Notes: generated by a model from the letters alone, not told the origin. Positions 33,570 to 47,032 are shown, numbered from the stretch's first letter. The stretch: 64,000 nt of DNA from Capsicum annuum (GCF_002878395.1 NW_025861901.1:275734-339733), one strand, 5' to 3'. Translations and numbers: made by a program.

Positions 33570-36500
33570 TGTAATGACCCAATTTTCTAGAACCAGAATA
33601 TCACACGGTGATTATGATCCCAAAGGACCACAAGCTAACCCTCTACTGATATCTGTACCTGAACACTACATAATATAGATAATAATTGCGAAAACTATCC
33701 ATAAGGTTCAAAATATCTAAAAATACTCAAAATTGAAAACTAAATACTGATACATCTGTCTGAAAAGCCTCTAAACTATCTGAACTGTGGAGTTGATGGG
33801 ACATGTCCCCAACTAACTTTGTCTACTGAAAATAAACTAAGTCTGATATGATAATAATAAAAATAAGGATCATCCTCAACTGAAGAGGACTCACTGCTAT
33901 GTCTACTGCTGCTGACAGGAACTGAAGTCCTAAGGGTACTCTAGATCTGATGACTCTGAACCTATGGTGTCAAATAAAACACCATAGTGCAAATGCGACA
34001 GTATGGGAATGTACCGAGTATAAAGATAAGGTAAGGCTAAGTGCAAGGCTTATGCATTAACTATTACTTAACTGAATAATCATGAGAATACTGAATGAAG
34101 ACATATGCATGAATGCACAAACCATAATTGAAAACATAGCAACTCGAAGTACTGAAAATCGGATACTGCTTTACTGATATCTGAATTCACTACTAATGCT
34201 TGAGATATTAAATGTTGGATCATATAATACTGATAACTGAGTACTGGAGTTAAAATCAGTCTTATCTAGTGAGTGATCTTAAAAACTGATGATACTGAAA
34301 ATGATTAACTAAATTACTCATATCAATGACTGAATTCTAAGCTTTCTACTCTCGACTGACTACATCGGAGATCAAATCTCTATTACGAATAATTCCAGAA
34401 TATACTATCAATGATAATAAAATATTATATCTGAGATCAAACCTATCTAACAGAAGATCTCTAAATCTAATAATGAGAATAATCACTGAATCTAACACTG
34501 AGATCAAACCTATCTAGCGGGTGATCTATGGATCTGATAATGAGATTACTCAACTGAATCTGAGACAGATATCAAGCCTATCTACCATGTGATCTCTGGA
34601 TCTGATAATGAGATTACTCAACTAAATTTGAGACTGATATCAAGCCTACATAGCAGGTGATCTATAGATCTAACAATAAGATTACTCAACTGAATCTGTG
34701 ACTGAGATCAAGCCTATCGAGTAAGTGATCTCTGGATCTGATAACGAAAATGCTTAACTAAATATGAGATCAAGCCTATCTAGTGGGTGATCTTTGAATC
34801 TGATAACACTGATATTGAATAACTTTATGTGGGACCATGTCTATCTAGCGGTGTCCCATCAATTAATGGAACTATCTGAGTTCCTCACTGAGATAGATAA
34901 CTATATTTGACAGTTCTAATTTCTGATTTCTTTTCTAGAAACTGATACTGAAACTGTAACTGTGGGAGGTCTCACTGAACCGACATACCCCCAATCAAAA
35001 CTGGTGGGGTCTAACTTGTAACCCCAGTTGGAAGGGTGTCAATACCGTGCCACGGTTAGAGACCTCTCTGGTCAAGCCTCTCTAACAGGTGACCCTTACA
35101 TGAAGTCAAGCCTAGGGTAGTATAATAGTCAAGCCTATCTAGCGGGTGACAAGCCTTTTCTAATGGGTGACTCTTGCATCCTGCACTGGCTACGCAGTTC
35201 TAAAGTTTAGGGATTGCTTCTAATGACTATGCCTCTCTAATGGGGAGCCGCCATCCCTGTACTTGCTCGGTGCTAGATCCTACTCCTAACTGAAAGATTC
35301 TGAACTGAACTTAAACTGAGCCGAATCTGATACTAATCATGTTTCTCAACTGATCTGACTGAGTTATGCTGAATTCACTTGGTTTCGTATCTGATGGATT
35401 ATTACTGAATCTTGTTGTCTTACTAAATGATACTGAGCTCGGGATAGATTACTCGAATACTACTGAGGACTAAACTGAACACTTGATTACTACTAGATCT
35501 GAGCTGAGTACTGAACTGAGGCTAGAATACTAGTGCCACTAAGAATACTGAGATTTCTTACGTTTTGTATCTATCTGAGAGTACTGAATTCTATAACTCA
35601 CTGAGTTTTGAGAATCATGGCTTGACTAAGATTATCGAGAACACTAACACGGGCTCTGGACTGCAGCTAAATTGTCAGGTATTAATACCCCAGGACTCGA
35701 TAACATAAAGGTAAAGCAACACCATTCTTGAATTATTAAGACCATGGACATTCATTCACCATCACAATTACTAAGACATATCTTCAAGAATTTAGATATC
35801 ATAAACATGTGATAGTATAGGGAGACATGCTATTGGCTCATACTCCATTCAACAAGGTCTTGCATCAAGCACTTAGCATGTATTAAAGTCTTAACATGTA
35901 TTGAAGAACACATAATTGGGGAATTTCATTCAATTGTGTCACAATTCATTTACTAAGGCTTTTGAACAAACACTTGGCATGAATGGGCTTGTACAAAATT
36001 GGATATTTCTACTCAACATGCTATAATGGCTCTAATTCATTCACATAAGCATTTTATCAAACATATGGGGAGCATGCTTTGCTTATTGAGAAATTTCTTC
36101 ACCTAATTGACATGAACACATCACTTAACAAGAAACTTCAAGAGGGTTTATCATGAACATCACATGAATATCACATACTAGGGTCAAAGCTTGAAAACCT
36201 TGCAAACAAACATGAATCAAAACTCAATAATAGCATAAACATCAATTGTCCATCGGATCGTCCATTGCATGTTGGCCAGGATGAGGCCACACTGCCTCAG
36301 CGCGATGGTTCCAGTGATGGTCCGTCGCAGTCCTGATGGTCCGTTGTGCTGGCCGTCGCACTTGGACCAGAAAAGGGAGTCACTACCTTTTTTGCGATGA
36401 TATAGGCGATGCTCCATTGCAAACTCAACGGTCTGTCAACCCAGTCATCACACCTGGGTGGTTCCGACTGCTTTCAGTAAAACGACCATAACTTCCTCGT

Positions 36501-36680
36501 CCGATGTCGCATTTTGACAAAATTTGTATCGATGGGAAGATTATTCAATGCTCTACATGAAAAAAAGTCAATATTATTTATCACTTGGGAAGAAACTTCT
36601 CAACCTTTTGAGGCCAGATTTATGCATCACTTGACACGCTCTAAGGCTCAGATTACGAGAGAATTTTATGGGGTTTTAAA
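33570..36680 (-). repeat. Complex LTR 2 (3,111 bp, internal deletion)
   Basis: Same family as LTR 1 and LTR 3 but about 460 bp shorter. At about 36248 it jumps from the point equal to 31793 in LTR 1 to the point equal to 32255, losing the tataaata-like site and part of the inverted-word array. The outer end has decayed from TAACA to ttaaa at 36680. Confidence 0.83.
34372..34850 (-). repeat. 60-70-bp tandem units inside LTR 2
   Basis: Counterpart of 29912-30400. Unit number is similar and individual units are diverged, so the array was already present before the LTRs separated. Confidence 0.8.
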
Positions 36681-37446
36681 ATATCTCCCCCTTGAAAACA
36701 TTCATCCTCAAATGTTGGTTGATAGTCTAAGAATACTGATCAACTAAGCTTAATCAAGGGACGGAAGCATCTGAAACATGATCATGCAACTGGAACTACT
36801 GATATACAAAGCTCTCACACTGGACATGTATATCTGATGCATGGAATACTCGACTGAAGCTACGCATAAGTTGAATTCTCATAATAAACATACATATCTG
36901 ATGCATAGAATCACATCTGAGTTGATCTCATGAATGCATGACTAAACACAGTGAAAAGCTGAACTGTTTCTACTGAACTAATGCATGAATGTCTGACTAA
37001 ACTGTCTGTTGAAAGCATGATTGGCTATGAAATAATAACTGATGTTAACTTCGTAAGGATAGTCTAAACATGCAACTGAATGAGTCTTAAGGACATGAAA
37101 GCAGTGGAATATCATGGAGTATCTCCCCCTTGGGACTCTATATCCCTCTAAACACACTTTGCTAAAATACTGGGGCGGTGCACGAGGCACCTACAAATCG
37201 AGTCATGATTGACTGACTGAGATATGAAACTCATGCATGACTCATAGTGACATATAAGCTCAAAATGGGAGCAAAGGATCTAACAATGCATATAATAAAG
37301 ATGAAGGACTCATAACATACCCAAATCTATATCAGGGAACCTTTCCTGATCATGTTGGGTCTGAAGCACATGAATTCGGTTCTGACATTGACCACTATTG
37401 GCATCGGAAGGGGCACTCTGCTGATGAAAATCTCTACCCCTCCGAG
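36681..37446 (-). other. Interior 2 polypurine tract, 3' region and protease stub
   Basis: Next to LTR 2 the minus strand reads TCAAGGGGGAGATAT, a polypurine tract. Then comes 3' noncoding sequence homologous to interior 1. At about 37279-37300 the reading YALLDP marks the start of protease with its catalytic Asp, after which the sequence changes at once to noncoding 3' region. All remaining pol is missing. Confidence 0.75.
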
Positions 37447-38453
37447 CTAGCACTCTACATTATCGCATTTTGTGGCTTGATTGCTACACCCAAAGCACAC
37501 ATCACTATCTGCTCTACCCACACCTAGGTGGCGCTTGCCACACTCTCCACAAATTAGATAGGTACGAACAACACTAGCACTACTTTGGGCTTTAGTGTCT
37601 GGCACCCCATCAAGACTGGCACCCCTAAACTCTGGTGTGGGTACACTTGATGAGGATAGAGATGGGACTGAAAATATCTGGCTATGCTGAGGAAGGCTAC
37701 CGCCCTGGGACCCTACCTGAGAGAATCTATGACTACCTACTCTGGCTTTCTTACTCACTCTCTCTTTTGTTTTCTTATCTACCTCAATCTGATGCGCATA
37801 CATCATCAGTATAGCAAGGTCCATATATCTTTTGAGCATAGCAGCCGTACACTCCTTTAATACTAACTCAGGATACACCAGTCACAAACTTACTCATACT
37901 CTCTCTAGGGTCAGCTATCAAGTCAGAAGCGTACTTAACTAACTGTTTAAACTTAAGATAATACTCTTTCACTGTTATGGATACTTTTATTAGGTTCATG
38001 AACTCTTCTAACTTAGCCTCTTTCATCTCTAGTGGGAAAAACTTATCTAGAAAGGAATCCTGAAACTTTTGCCAAGTCACGGGAGTTGTATCCTCCCCTC
38101 TATCCTTATTCCACATCACTATCCAATCATGAGCAATATCCTTCAGCCTATAGGATGCTAAATATACACTTTCCTCCTCAGAAATATGCATAATCTGGGT
38201 CATTTTCCTTACCTCCTCAAGTTAAAGCTGCAGGTCCTCACCTGCTACTGACCCAAGGAATTCTAGCTGGCTCATTCTCATGAAATCTCTAATTCTGGTT
38301 ATGGCTGAATCCCCATCTTACTGAGGTTGGGCCACAGCCTGATAGTTTCTCTGAACACTAGTTGTCAGAGCTTGGGCTAGCACCTAAAAAGTTGCCCAAA
38401 ACTCTACATAAAAAACATTCTCATTCTCATGATCTACTGGCTGAGGTGGTTGG
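37447..38453 (-). pseudogene. Chromovirus-type gag of interior 2, main part
   Basis: On the minus strand the Gag core reads SYRLKDIAHDWIVMW, WQKFQDSFLDKFFP, EAKLEEFMNL and ITVKEYYLKFKQLVKYA, ending SKFVTGVS, all standard for this lineage. A frame change at about 37870 joins it to a Ser/Gln-rich linker and the knuckle region CGECGKRHLG...CFGCSNQATKC, whose spacing departs from a clean C-x2-C-x4-H-x4-C. The N-terminal part before the core has stops. The first codons are at 48592-48550, beyond the Athila insertion. Confidence 0.82.
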
Positions 38454-39919
38454 TGATAACGCTCAAACTACACCTCTTAATAAGAATGTAAGCGATCGTT
38501 GTCAATAGAAAACCAAACTAGGTTGGGGTCGAATCCCACAGGGAATATGGTGTGAACGTAAGTTATTTGCAAATTAATCAACTGATAGTTGGATGTTTCA
38601 AGAAATGGGGGTTTTTAGTTTAACAAGTAATTTTTTTGGTTACATTAGTTTTAGCGTTCATAATCAAGAGTTTATGAAAAACCAAAATTATGTTCACTAG
38701 GAATTTTGGTACTTGACAGATGTTAGTAAGACAACAAGTAATCTTTATCAAAGTTATGCTTAAACGTCTCTCGACCTATTTAAGCATCTAATTACCTAAT
38801 CCTCTCGAACTTAGGCAATTTATATTCACAGCCCAGATTTTACCTCAAGTTAACCAACCTTGTTACAACACTGATTATTAAATAGAGTATTTCCAAGTCC
38901 CTGTTGATAATTCACTTCCTACTATATTTGATTTCTTTCTCAAGTAAATCAAAGTAGGTTTTATCTATTGTTTGCAACCAACAAACTTTAATTAAAACCT
39001 TAGAATTATCAAGAAGTCCCATCACCTTTCTAATCTTGATCACTCAGCACCTTATCAAGACCTAACCCTAGATCCCATAATTCAGGTTAAAGGAATTTAG
39101 CCGCTCATGGCGTAAAAATTGAAGCAACTAGATGAACTGATGATTTGAAAGATATAATTACCACTAGATGAATAGAAACTAGAGATTCTCAGATTAAATC
39201 ATGAAGGAAATCCCAAAATAATGAATATAATATCTTCAAAGTAATTGGTTTCTCAAGCCAAAAGTAGAAACAAAAAATATCAAAGTATACTGCTCAAAAC
39301 TCAATGTACGAACTCCTAAGAAAACCCTAAACAAGGCTTTAAATAGTTCACCCTAATTATGGAAACAAAATAATAGAATTCAGAAATGCCTCGGATTAGG
39401 CGACAACATTTATGATAGCCTATCAGGAGGCTGACGACTTATCATAAATAGTTGTCAGCTTCCTTTATGATTTTGGTCACTTGCTGCTTAACGCTGACGA
39501 TAATCTTGATAATTTATCAACTCCTTGACAACCTATCATAAAATGTCATCAAGGCTCTGCTTCAGTTCTCATGTGCTGCCTTAGGCTGACGGCATTCTTG
39601 ATGCCTTATCAGTTCCATGATGGCCTATCATAAAATATCATATAGCTTTCAACTTAGGCCAATTCTCTATTTTCGGCTGACTATGAACTTGATAGCTTAT
39701 CACAGGGATGACGACTTATCACAAATATAGTCAGACATACTTTGCCTCTATTTCCTTTTAATTTCAACTCCTTTGCTTCCATTCTTGTTGGTTCTCTATC
39801 ATATTAGCTTCTACTGCAAAACCAAACACAAAACAATCAAAAACAACAAAAGTTGCTTAAGACTTTGCATTTATTCTAAGTTTAAAGCCTCAAATATGTT
39901 AGCATTAGCTCACACATCA
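38454..39919 (-). repeat. Athila 3' LTR (1,466 bp)
   Basis: Plus-strand ends are TGATAACGCTC and CACACATCA. It includes the block ggggtcgaatcccacaggga near 38525 and an array of gacgac/gtcgtca-like words at about 39400-39740. Confidence 0.87.
39400..39740 (-). repeat. Inverted-word array in the Athila LTR
   Basis: Words such as gacgacttatcataaat, tgatagcctatca and gtcatcaaggc recur with inverse partners (tgtcatca, gttgtcagc). The same array is at 48010-48365 in the other LTR. Confidence 0.7.
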
Positions 39920-41409
39920 ACACCCTCAACTTAAAAAAATTGCTTGTCCTCAAGCAACTCAATACAACTAAGAGAATACAAGGAACATTTGGCAGTCAAT
40001 CATCCACATTATCTCAAAACACTTTCACCATCTCCAAGGTCACTCAATTCAAGAACAATGAAGAAAACCAATGCAACACACAGGACTCAAGATACGAGAT
40101 CAATTTAGTTATAAAAACCATGCATAGACTAGTATTACACGACCCGAACAAGTCAGTAACTAGTAATGTAACTAGTGTGCCCTCACAACAAAGAAATCCC
40201 CCTCCTCTTATATCAAGAATTATATATGTAACCATGGGGACAATCAAAACACTCACTCTCACAATGAAGTTCCAATCAGTGTATGCCAAGTACCATAGGC
40301 TTGTCCTTATATTCATTACCCAGATCTTCAGATAGGTCAGCTAGGATCACTATAGGACTTCTCTTAGGCTTGTAATATAGGCTAGAGGCTGGTATGATAC
40401 TCGATGGTATTTACAGTAACTAAGCCTACTTGACACTACAATAGCTTTTTGGGGTTTCACTCATTAGACTTTTCCACTCTTCTCTTTTCTTGATCATACT
40501 TATTCAGGATGGGTGCAATCTTTTCTCAATTACTTAATCTTTTTCACAATTTTTCTTTTTCTTTCTCTTTTCCTCTGCACCCAGCTTTTTATTCTTTTCT
40601 TTTATGCTACCTTTCCTCATACTCATTCTATATCACGTACCCCTATGATAGACACCCTCAACTTAGGCCATTTGCCTAAGTCAAGGTGCACAGTGTCCAA
40701 GGCAGCTAGCACTAAAACAGGTTCATTGTGATCTAAATGGGAAGGTGACAGGTGTCATACAAAGAAATAGGCTAATTAGGATCAAAACAGGGATCAAGGG
40801 ATATTATACATATAGGAAAGGTCATTTAGGCCAATGTGAGCTAATATCAAAATGGCCTATGATCCTTTCCTAACCCCTATCCTTAAACCTAGGTAAGACT
40901 AATCGGGCAAGTTCTGGCTTCAGCATACAAAGGGAACTAGGTAGTTTCTCACACACACATAGAACACACGTATATCACTATCTATAACTCATTCAGTTCA
41001 TGTAGCTATTTAGCAATGATTATTATGTTACTAGAACTAATGCCATACAAAGATGCATAGTGGTCACACTTGAATGAAAATCACACAGTTAAAGGAGTAC
41101 ACCACTTGAAGAGGTGTACAAAAATCACAAAAAAATTCAACTTCCTTAAGTACAAGTATTTCTCCTAATCGGCTACAAAATTTTACAACAACAATTTACT
41201 CTACACCCTCAACTTAAAATCAAAGAAAATCAGAAATAAGGGTTAGAGTATACCTGGAATGGATCAATCCTGAGGGTCATGGGTTGCCTCCCATGAAGCA
41301 CCTGATTTTACATCACGGCATGCTCAGGTATCTCAATTACTTTAGACTTCACCAAGATAGGTAGTAGTGATGCTTTTTATTGATTTTTTGGACTAATGTA
41401 AAGCTTGAC
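39920..41409 (-). other. Athila 3' region, no gene
   Basis: Noncoding sequence between integrase and 3' LTR. On the minus strand AAGTTGAGGGTGT abuts the LTR as the polypurine tract. Some Athila elements carry an env-like frame here, but I find only short frames (up to 131 codons) without recognisable similarity. Confidence 0.6.
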
Positions 41410-42626
41410 TCATTGACCATTCACCTTGAAGGTGCTGCCATCTTCATTTTCAAGTTCTACTACTCTAGATGAGTAGACTGGACTAACTCTAAACAAGCCT
41501 GACCACTTGGATTTAAGCTTGCCTAGGACCAATTTAAGTCTGGAATTGAACAGAAGCACTAAGTCACCCTTTTGGAAGTCTCGTTTCTCTATTCTCCAAT
41601 CATGGTACTTTTTCATCTTATGTTTATATAGATCCGCTCGTTCATATGCCCTCAGATAGAATTCATCCATCTCATTCAGTTGATCCAGTCTTAGCTCTGC
41701 TGCCTCCTTCCAACTCAAATTCAGCTTTTTGAGTGCCCACAAGGCCTTGTGCTCCAACTATATTGGTAGATGGAAAGCTTTTCCATAGACCAGCTGAAAT
41801 GGTGATATGTCAATGGGTGTCTTAAAAGCTGTCCAATATGTCCACAAGGCATCATCGAGCTTTCAAGACTAATCTTTCCGATTAGCATTCACCGTTTTGT
41901 CTAGGCTGGCTTTAATCTCTCGATTTGACACTTCCACTTGCCCACTAGTTTGTAGGTGATATGGAGTGGCTACTCTATGATGTTTCACCCCATATTTTTC
42001 TAAAATGCTCGAAACACTTTGTTGCAAAAATGAGATCTTCCATCTCTTATAATAGTGCATGGTACTCCAAAGCGAGAGAAGATATTCTTTTTGAGAAAAG
42101 CAACAACTCTCTTTCCTTCATTATCCTACAAGACAACAACCCCATTTCGATCATAGTCAACGACAACTAAAATATACTTCATCCCATATGACCTTACAAA
42201 AAAGCCCATGAAATCGATGCCCCATACATCAAATAATTACACTTCAAGCATCTTAGTCAAAGGCATCTCATGTCTATTGGAGATAGACCCTTGCCTCTAA
42301 TATTGGTCACATTTCAGCACAAACTCATGGGCATCCTTGAACAATGTTGGCGAATAGCAACCACTTTGCAGCACCTTCTTAGTTGTTCGGTCACCTGCAT
42401 GGTGACCTCCAACTAGGAAAGCATGACATGCTTCCAATATTAACAATACATCCACTTTTAGCACGCATCTCCTTATAATACTGTCCCCACATCGCCGAAA
42501 AAGATACGGATCATCCCATAAGTAATGTGTCACATTATGCAGGAATTTCTTTCTTTGATGGAAAGAAAGATATTTTGGGATGACCTCACTCACAATATAA
42601 TTTGCATAATCATCATACCAAGGCAA
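41410..42626 (-). pseudogene. Athila integrase
   Basis: Right to left: a zinc-binding region with HAGDRTTKKVLQSGCY and VLKCDQY, then GIDFMGFF with the first Asp, [11 protein letters not shown] with the second, and [12 protein letters not shown] with the Glu, all three acidic residues present. The C-terminal piece 41757-41410 (EHKALWALKKLNL, YHDWRIEKRDFQKGDLVLLF) is a typical Athila integrase tail. Frameshifts and stops occur between about 41760 and 42300. Confidence 0.85.
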
Positions 42627-43400
42627 TTATTCCACAACAACCGTCAAGATCTCCTCATCAGGGAATGCATCATTTATTTCCATTTCATCACTAATTTCCT
42701 ATTCACCTTCTATTCTAGTCAAATGATCTGCAACCTGGTTTTTAGAACCTTTCCGATCTTTGACCTCAAAGTCAAATTCTTGTAGCAGCAATACCCATCT
42801 AATCAGCCTTGGTTTTGCATCCTTCTTCACTATCAATTACCTCAAGGCTGCATGGTCAGTGTGGACCACCACTTTGGTCCCAAGCAGATAAGCCCTGAAC
42901 TTCTCAAAAGCATACACTACAGCCAGAAATTACTGCTCAGTAACAGTGTAATTCTTTTGTGCTCCAATCAGTACTTTGCTGGCATAATATATCCGATAAA
43001 ATAGTTTGTCCCTCTTTTGTCCCAATACAGCTCCAAGGGCAACACCACTTGCATTACACAAGATCTTAAATGATTTTGACCAATTTGGTGCAATAACAAG
43101 CAGCTTTTTTTTAAGGCATTCGAATACCTTCAAGCAATCATCATCAAAGGAAAACTTCACTTTTTTCTCCAAAATTTTATAAAGTGGACTTGCAACCTTC
43201 GAGAAGTCTTGTATAAAAATTTGATAAAAGCCAGCATGTCCAAGAAAACTACGCACTCCCTTCACTGAAATGGGAGGTGGCAGTTTCTCAATAACTTCCA
43301 CTTTTGCTCGATCAACTTTTATCCTTTTTTCTAAAATTTTGTTGCCGAGAACGGTGCCCTTCTTTACCATAAAATGACATTTTTCCCAGTCAAGCACCAA
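42627..43400 (-). pseudogene. Athila RT end and RNase H
   Basis: The frame from 43400 gives LDWEKCHFMVKKG, VRSFLGHAGFYQ and FKILCNASGVALGAVLGQ, in which the RNase H Asp expected before the Ala-Ser is Asn (LCNAS). It stops at 42930 (a Trp-like position) and continues as FEKFRAYLLGTKVVVHTDHA and [10 protein letters not shown]. These are the connection and RNase H of Athila. Confidence 0.83.
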
Positions 43401-44225
43401 ATTGAATTCAACACATCATTGTAAGTCTATACTCAGGTTTGCCAAACACATCTTAAATGAATCTCCTACCACAGAGAAATCATCAATGAATACCTCTATG
43501 GTGTCCTCCACCATATCTGAGAAGATAAAACATCATACACTATTGAAAAATAGCAGGTCCATTGCATAAACCAAATGACATCCTTTTAAATACAAAGGTA
43601 CCATATGGACATGTGAATGTCGTCTTCTCCTGATATTCAGGAGGAATACAAATTTGGTTTTATTCAGAATAACCATCCAAAAAGCAACACCACCCCCTTC
43701 CAGCCAATTGATCAAGCATTTGGTCCATAAAGGGCATCGGGAAGTGGTCTTTAAGAGTCCATGAATTTAGCTAGCGATAGTCCATGCAAATTCTCCACCC
43801 AGTCACAAGCCTGAGTGGAATCAACTCATTCCTTTTATTTGCAACCACATTCATGCCCCCTTTTTGGGCACACATTGAACTAGGCTCACCCATTTGCTAT
43901 TAGAAATAGGCTAAACCACTCCTGCATCCAACCACTTAATAATATCATTCTTAGCTACCTCTTGCATTGGTGGGTTAAGAAGGTGCTGATGCTCTATGGT
44001 TGGAATACAATCTTTATCAAGTTGAATTTTATATGTATAGATGCTAGAGGGAATGCCAATAATATCTGCGATAGTCCATCCTATAGCTCTCTTGTGCCTC
44101 TGAAGTACTGAAATAAGTGTGTTTACCTGTTGCTTACCCAAATCAGCCGCAATAATAATAGGCAGCGTGTTCCCGTTTCCCAAAAACACATACCGTAACT
44201 GCCCAGGTAGTTCTTTTAATTTCAA
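43401..44225 (-). pseudogene. Athila reverse transcriptase
   Basis: Pieces read LNPPMQEVAKNDIIKWLDAG, then PISNSKWVSLVQCVPKKGG, WRICMDYR, and the catalytic VFIDDFSVVGDSF with both Asp intact at about 43465-43500. FLDGYSE stands where FLDGYSG is usual. Stops interrupt at about 43910, 43770 and elsewhere. Confidence 0.83.
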
Positions 44226-45329
44226 TACCGGTGGCTCCTCAATAAATGGCTTGGCTGGTGGTGTTGGTCAATTAGCAGGGTCAAGATCTATCTTTTTAGG
44301 AGAATAAGGATATAAAACCCTTCCTACCAAAGTACAAACAGTCTCTTCATACTCCCTAATGCCTTCACTATAAAAATTCATCATAACCACGGCCAAAGGT
44401 TTGACAAAAAGTTTCTCAACTATTGACACCTCCTGTTCATCCTCATAATACTCATCAACTACTGAGAACACACTCATTTCTTTATGCTTCTTCATTGATT
44501 TACACATATCAAACAGTACCACTTAATTATTCATCCTGAATAAGAGCTCATTTGCTCTTAAATCAATCAACATACTTTCGGTTACAAGAAAAGGTCGACC
44601 CAAGATTATGGGAACCTCAAAGTCCACCTCATAATACATAATGATGAAGTCTGCATGGAATATAAAGTTGGAAACCTTCACCAACACATCATACAAAATG
44701 CCAAAAAGTCGCTTTACTGACCTATCTGTCATCACGAGTCGCATGTTGGTGGGTGTGGGATTTCCTAGACCTAACTTTCTATAAACAGCCAGCAACATCA
44801 AATTTATGCTTGCTCCCAGATTACATAATGCCTTGGCGAAGTCCATAGTCCCAATTGTGTAGAAAATAGTGAATGCACCTGGGTCTGGCTTCTTCTGCAC
44901 CAAGGTCCTTGTAGAAATAACACTACAATGATAAAGATTACCCTCCAATTCATAGATCACCTATCTTTTCTTAGTCACAAGGTCCTTTATGAATTTCATG
45001 TATCCTGGAATTTGCTCAAGTACCTCAGCTAAAGGCACATTTATTGTCAATTTCTTGAGCATTGATATGAATTTTCTTAATTTTGCATCATCAGTTTTCT
45101 TTTTCAACTGCTGAGGAAAGAGAGGTGGTGGTCTTAGGATAGTTTTCAGCACTACTTCTTTCTCCTTCTTTTCACCTTTATCTGAAACATCATTAGAATT
45201 ATCTAGCTTCTCACACTCTACTGGACCTCCTTCTTCTGGTTCATCAACAACTACCTTATTAACTACAGGTTTGCCCACAGAAGGACCAGGTAAAATCTTA
45301 TCACTTCTAGTGGTAATAGCTATGCCCAC
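44226..45329 (-). pseudogene. Athila protease and flanking Gag-Pol
   Basis: The frame 45329-44961 is a charged linker ending VLEQIPGYMKFIKDL. After one stop, 44960-44523 holds the protease: ALCNLGASINLMLL, in which the catalytic Asp of the D-L-G-A box is Asn, and VPIILGRPFLVT. A further piece 44522-44268 leads to RT. The Asp loss predicts an inactive protease. Confidence 0.83.
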
Positions 45330-46812
45330 AGAAGGACCAGGTAAAATGTTACCACTTCTAGTGGTAATAGCTATACATGAGTCATCATTCTACAGATTCT
45401 GTATTGTATCACTTGGTAACATTCTGCTCTTCCTCTGGTTGAATACAGTAGAGAGATGGCTCATATGCTTCTCCAACTATTTGATTGCGGTAGAGTGTGA
45501 TTGTACCAACTGACTGATGGATGTCAAATCGGTTTTCATGGTGGTCACACTAGAGTTAGTAGCCTCCACTCCCTTTAACAACTTAGCCATTATGTCCTCC
45601 ATGGATATCTTTTCAGAACTTGTTGAAGCAGTCTCACGATTTCTAGGAGAAACATATAGCCCGCTCTTGTCATTGTTATTCCTCCAATTTCCCTTCTCCC
45701 TATCTTTATAACCAGGCTTATCATAAAAGTTCCAACCTTGATTCCTTTGGCTATTTCCTCGAAAACCCCCTCAATTAGTAATATAGTTAGCCTCTTCTTC
45801 TGCATCAGCCTCAATCCTATCCTGAGATCCCATAACTTTCACCTTCTCAACCTTCCCTAATAGCAAGTGCTTGGTTAGCAAGTCCATCTGTGTTTTTAGG
45901 TGAGCCATTTCTTGGTTATACTGCTCTTCTCTACTGCGTTGTTCTATAATACCTACAGAAGAAGTAGGGCTGGCCACCATAGAGTCTCTGGTATGCCATG
46001 CCCGAATCTGTTTGGTCATTCTATCCAGCATCTCTAAAGCATCTGGGAATGTAAGATCAACAAATGAACAAGTAGTAGAATTGTCTATAATTGACTTTGT
46101 AATAGATTTAAGAGCCCTGTACAAAGTCTCCATCGAATGTATGTCCGTCATGTTGTGGTTCAAACACTATGTCAGCTCTTCTTGAATCTTTTCCAGGTTC
46201 CATGCAAGGCTTCAGTTGGGAGCTACCTAAAGTTGCTGATCTCCTCCCTCAACTGTACCTCCTGGAAGGCAGAAAGAACCTTTCTAGGAAATCTCCTTTC
46301 AACTACCTCCAGTTAGTTATAGAATCGGGTGTCAGTTCATTTAGCCATAATGTTACCTCTCTATTAAAAGACAATGAAAATAATCTCAAATGGATAGCAT
46401 TCTAGCCCTTTCCAGGGTTATCAAAAGATTTGTAGGTGGTGACAAAATTCACCAGATGCAAGTTTAGGTTATCCCTAGGAAGGCCACCAAACAACCATTT
46501 CAGATTGAGGAGTTGGATCAAAGTACTCGTAATGTTGAACTTTGCCCTAGGTGCCAACGGTGGAGAAATAATTGAACTCGTTGCACCTTCTTCGTCCATT
46601 CTATCATCATTATCATTGAGATCATATTGGACCAGCTGGTACTCTTGTGTTTCATTGAACGGACGGTTCCTGTTAAGATTACTTCGTACTGGTGCAGCTA
46701 TCTGCTCTGCACGCCTTGGGTTACCAGGATTTAGCAACTCCTCATCTCTAAAATCTTCATCCTCAGGGTTTGGATGTCGTGCTTCTTGCCAGACATTTTG
46801 CACATTCACCTG
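45330..46812 (-). pseudogene. Athila gag
   Basis: Begins near 46809 (NVQNVWQEARHPNPEDEDF), passes through the core with LNLKWLFGGLPRDNLNLHL and AIHLRLFSLS, WLNELTPDSITNW, then RMTKQIRAWHTRD and a Gln/Lys region. Stops and shifts occur at about 46400, 46310 and 46060. Near its end a 51-bp unit is duplicated in tandem (45273-45323, 45324-45374), giving two copies of a 17-residue TTRS(G/D)(N/K)ILPGPSVG segment. Confidence 0.8.
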
Positions 46813-47032
46813 AGCTCGAGCTAAGGCTGCCAGACTGTCACCCTCTTATTGTTCTACCATTCTTCCAATTTGTTGTGGTTCTGGATTAAGTAGTAATAAT
46901 GGTTCTCCAGGACTTCTGATTCTTGGAATACACTATAAACATCCTTTAAATAAACAAAAATAACAAATAAATGTAAAACTAGGAAACTTCACCAAAAGTC
47001 AATTTGCACACATAAACTTTAGTTTACAACCG

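Noticed and set aside
38515..38545. Possible tRNA gene
   Set aside because: Only a T-arm-like block is present; no acceptor, D or anticodon arms could be paired around it.
39920..41409. Possible env-like gene in the Athila 3' region
   Set aside because: Only short frames remain, on both strands, with no signal peptide or membrane pattern I can trust.
46436..46813. Plus-strand 125-codon frame opposite Athila gag
   Set aside because: It is the complement of well-recognised Gag coding sequence and has no similarity of its own.
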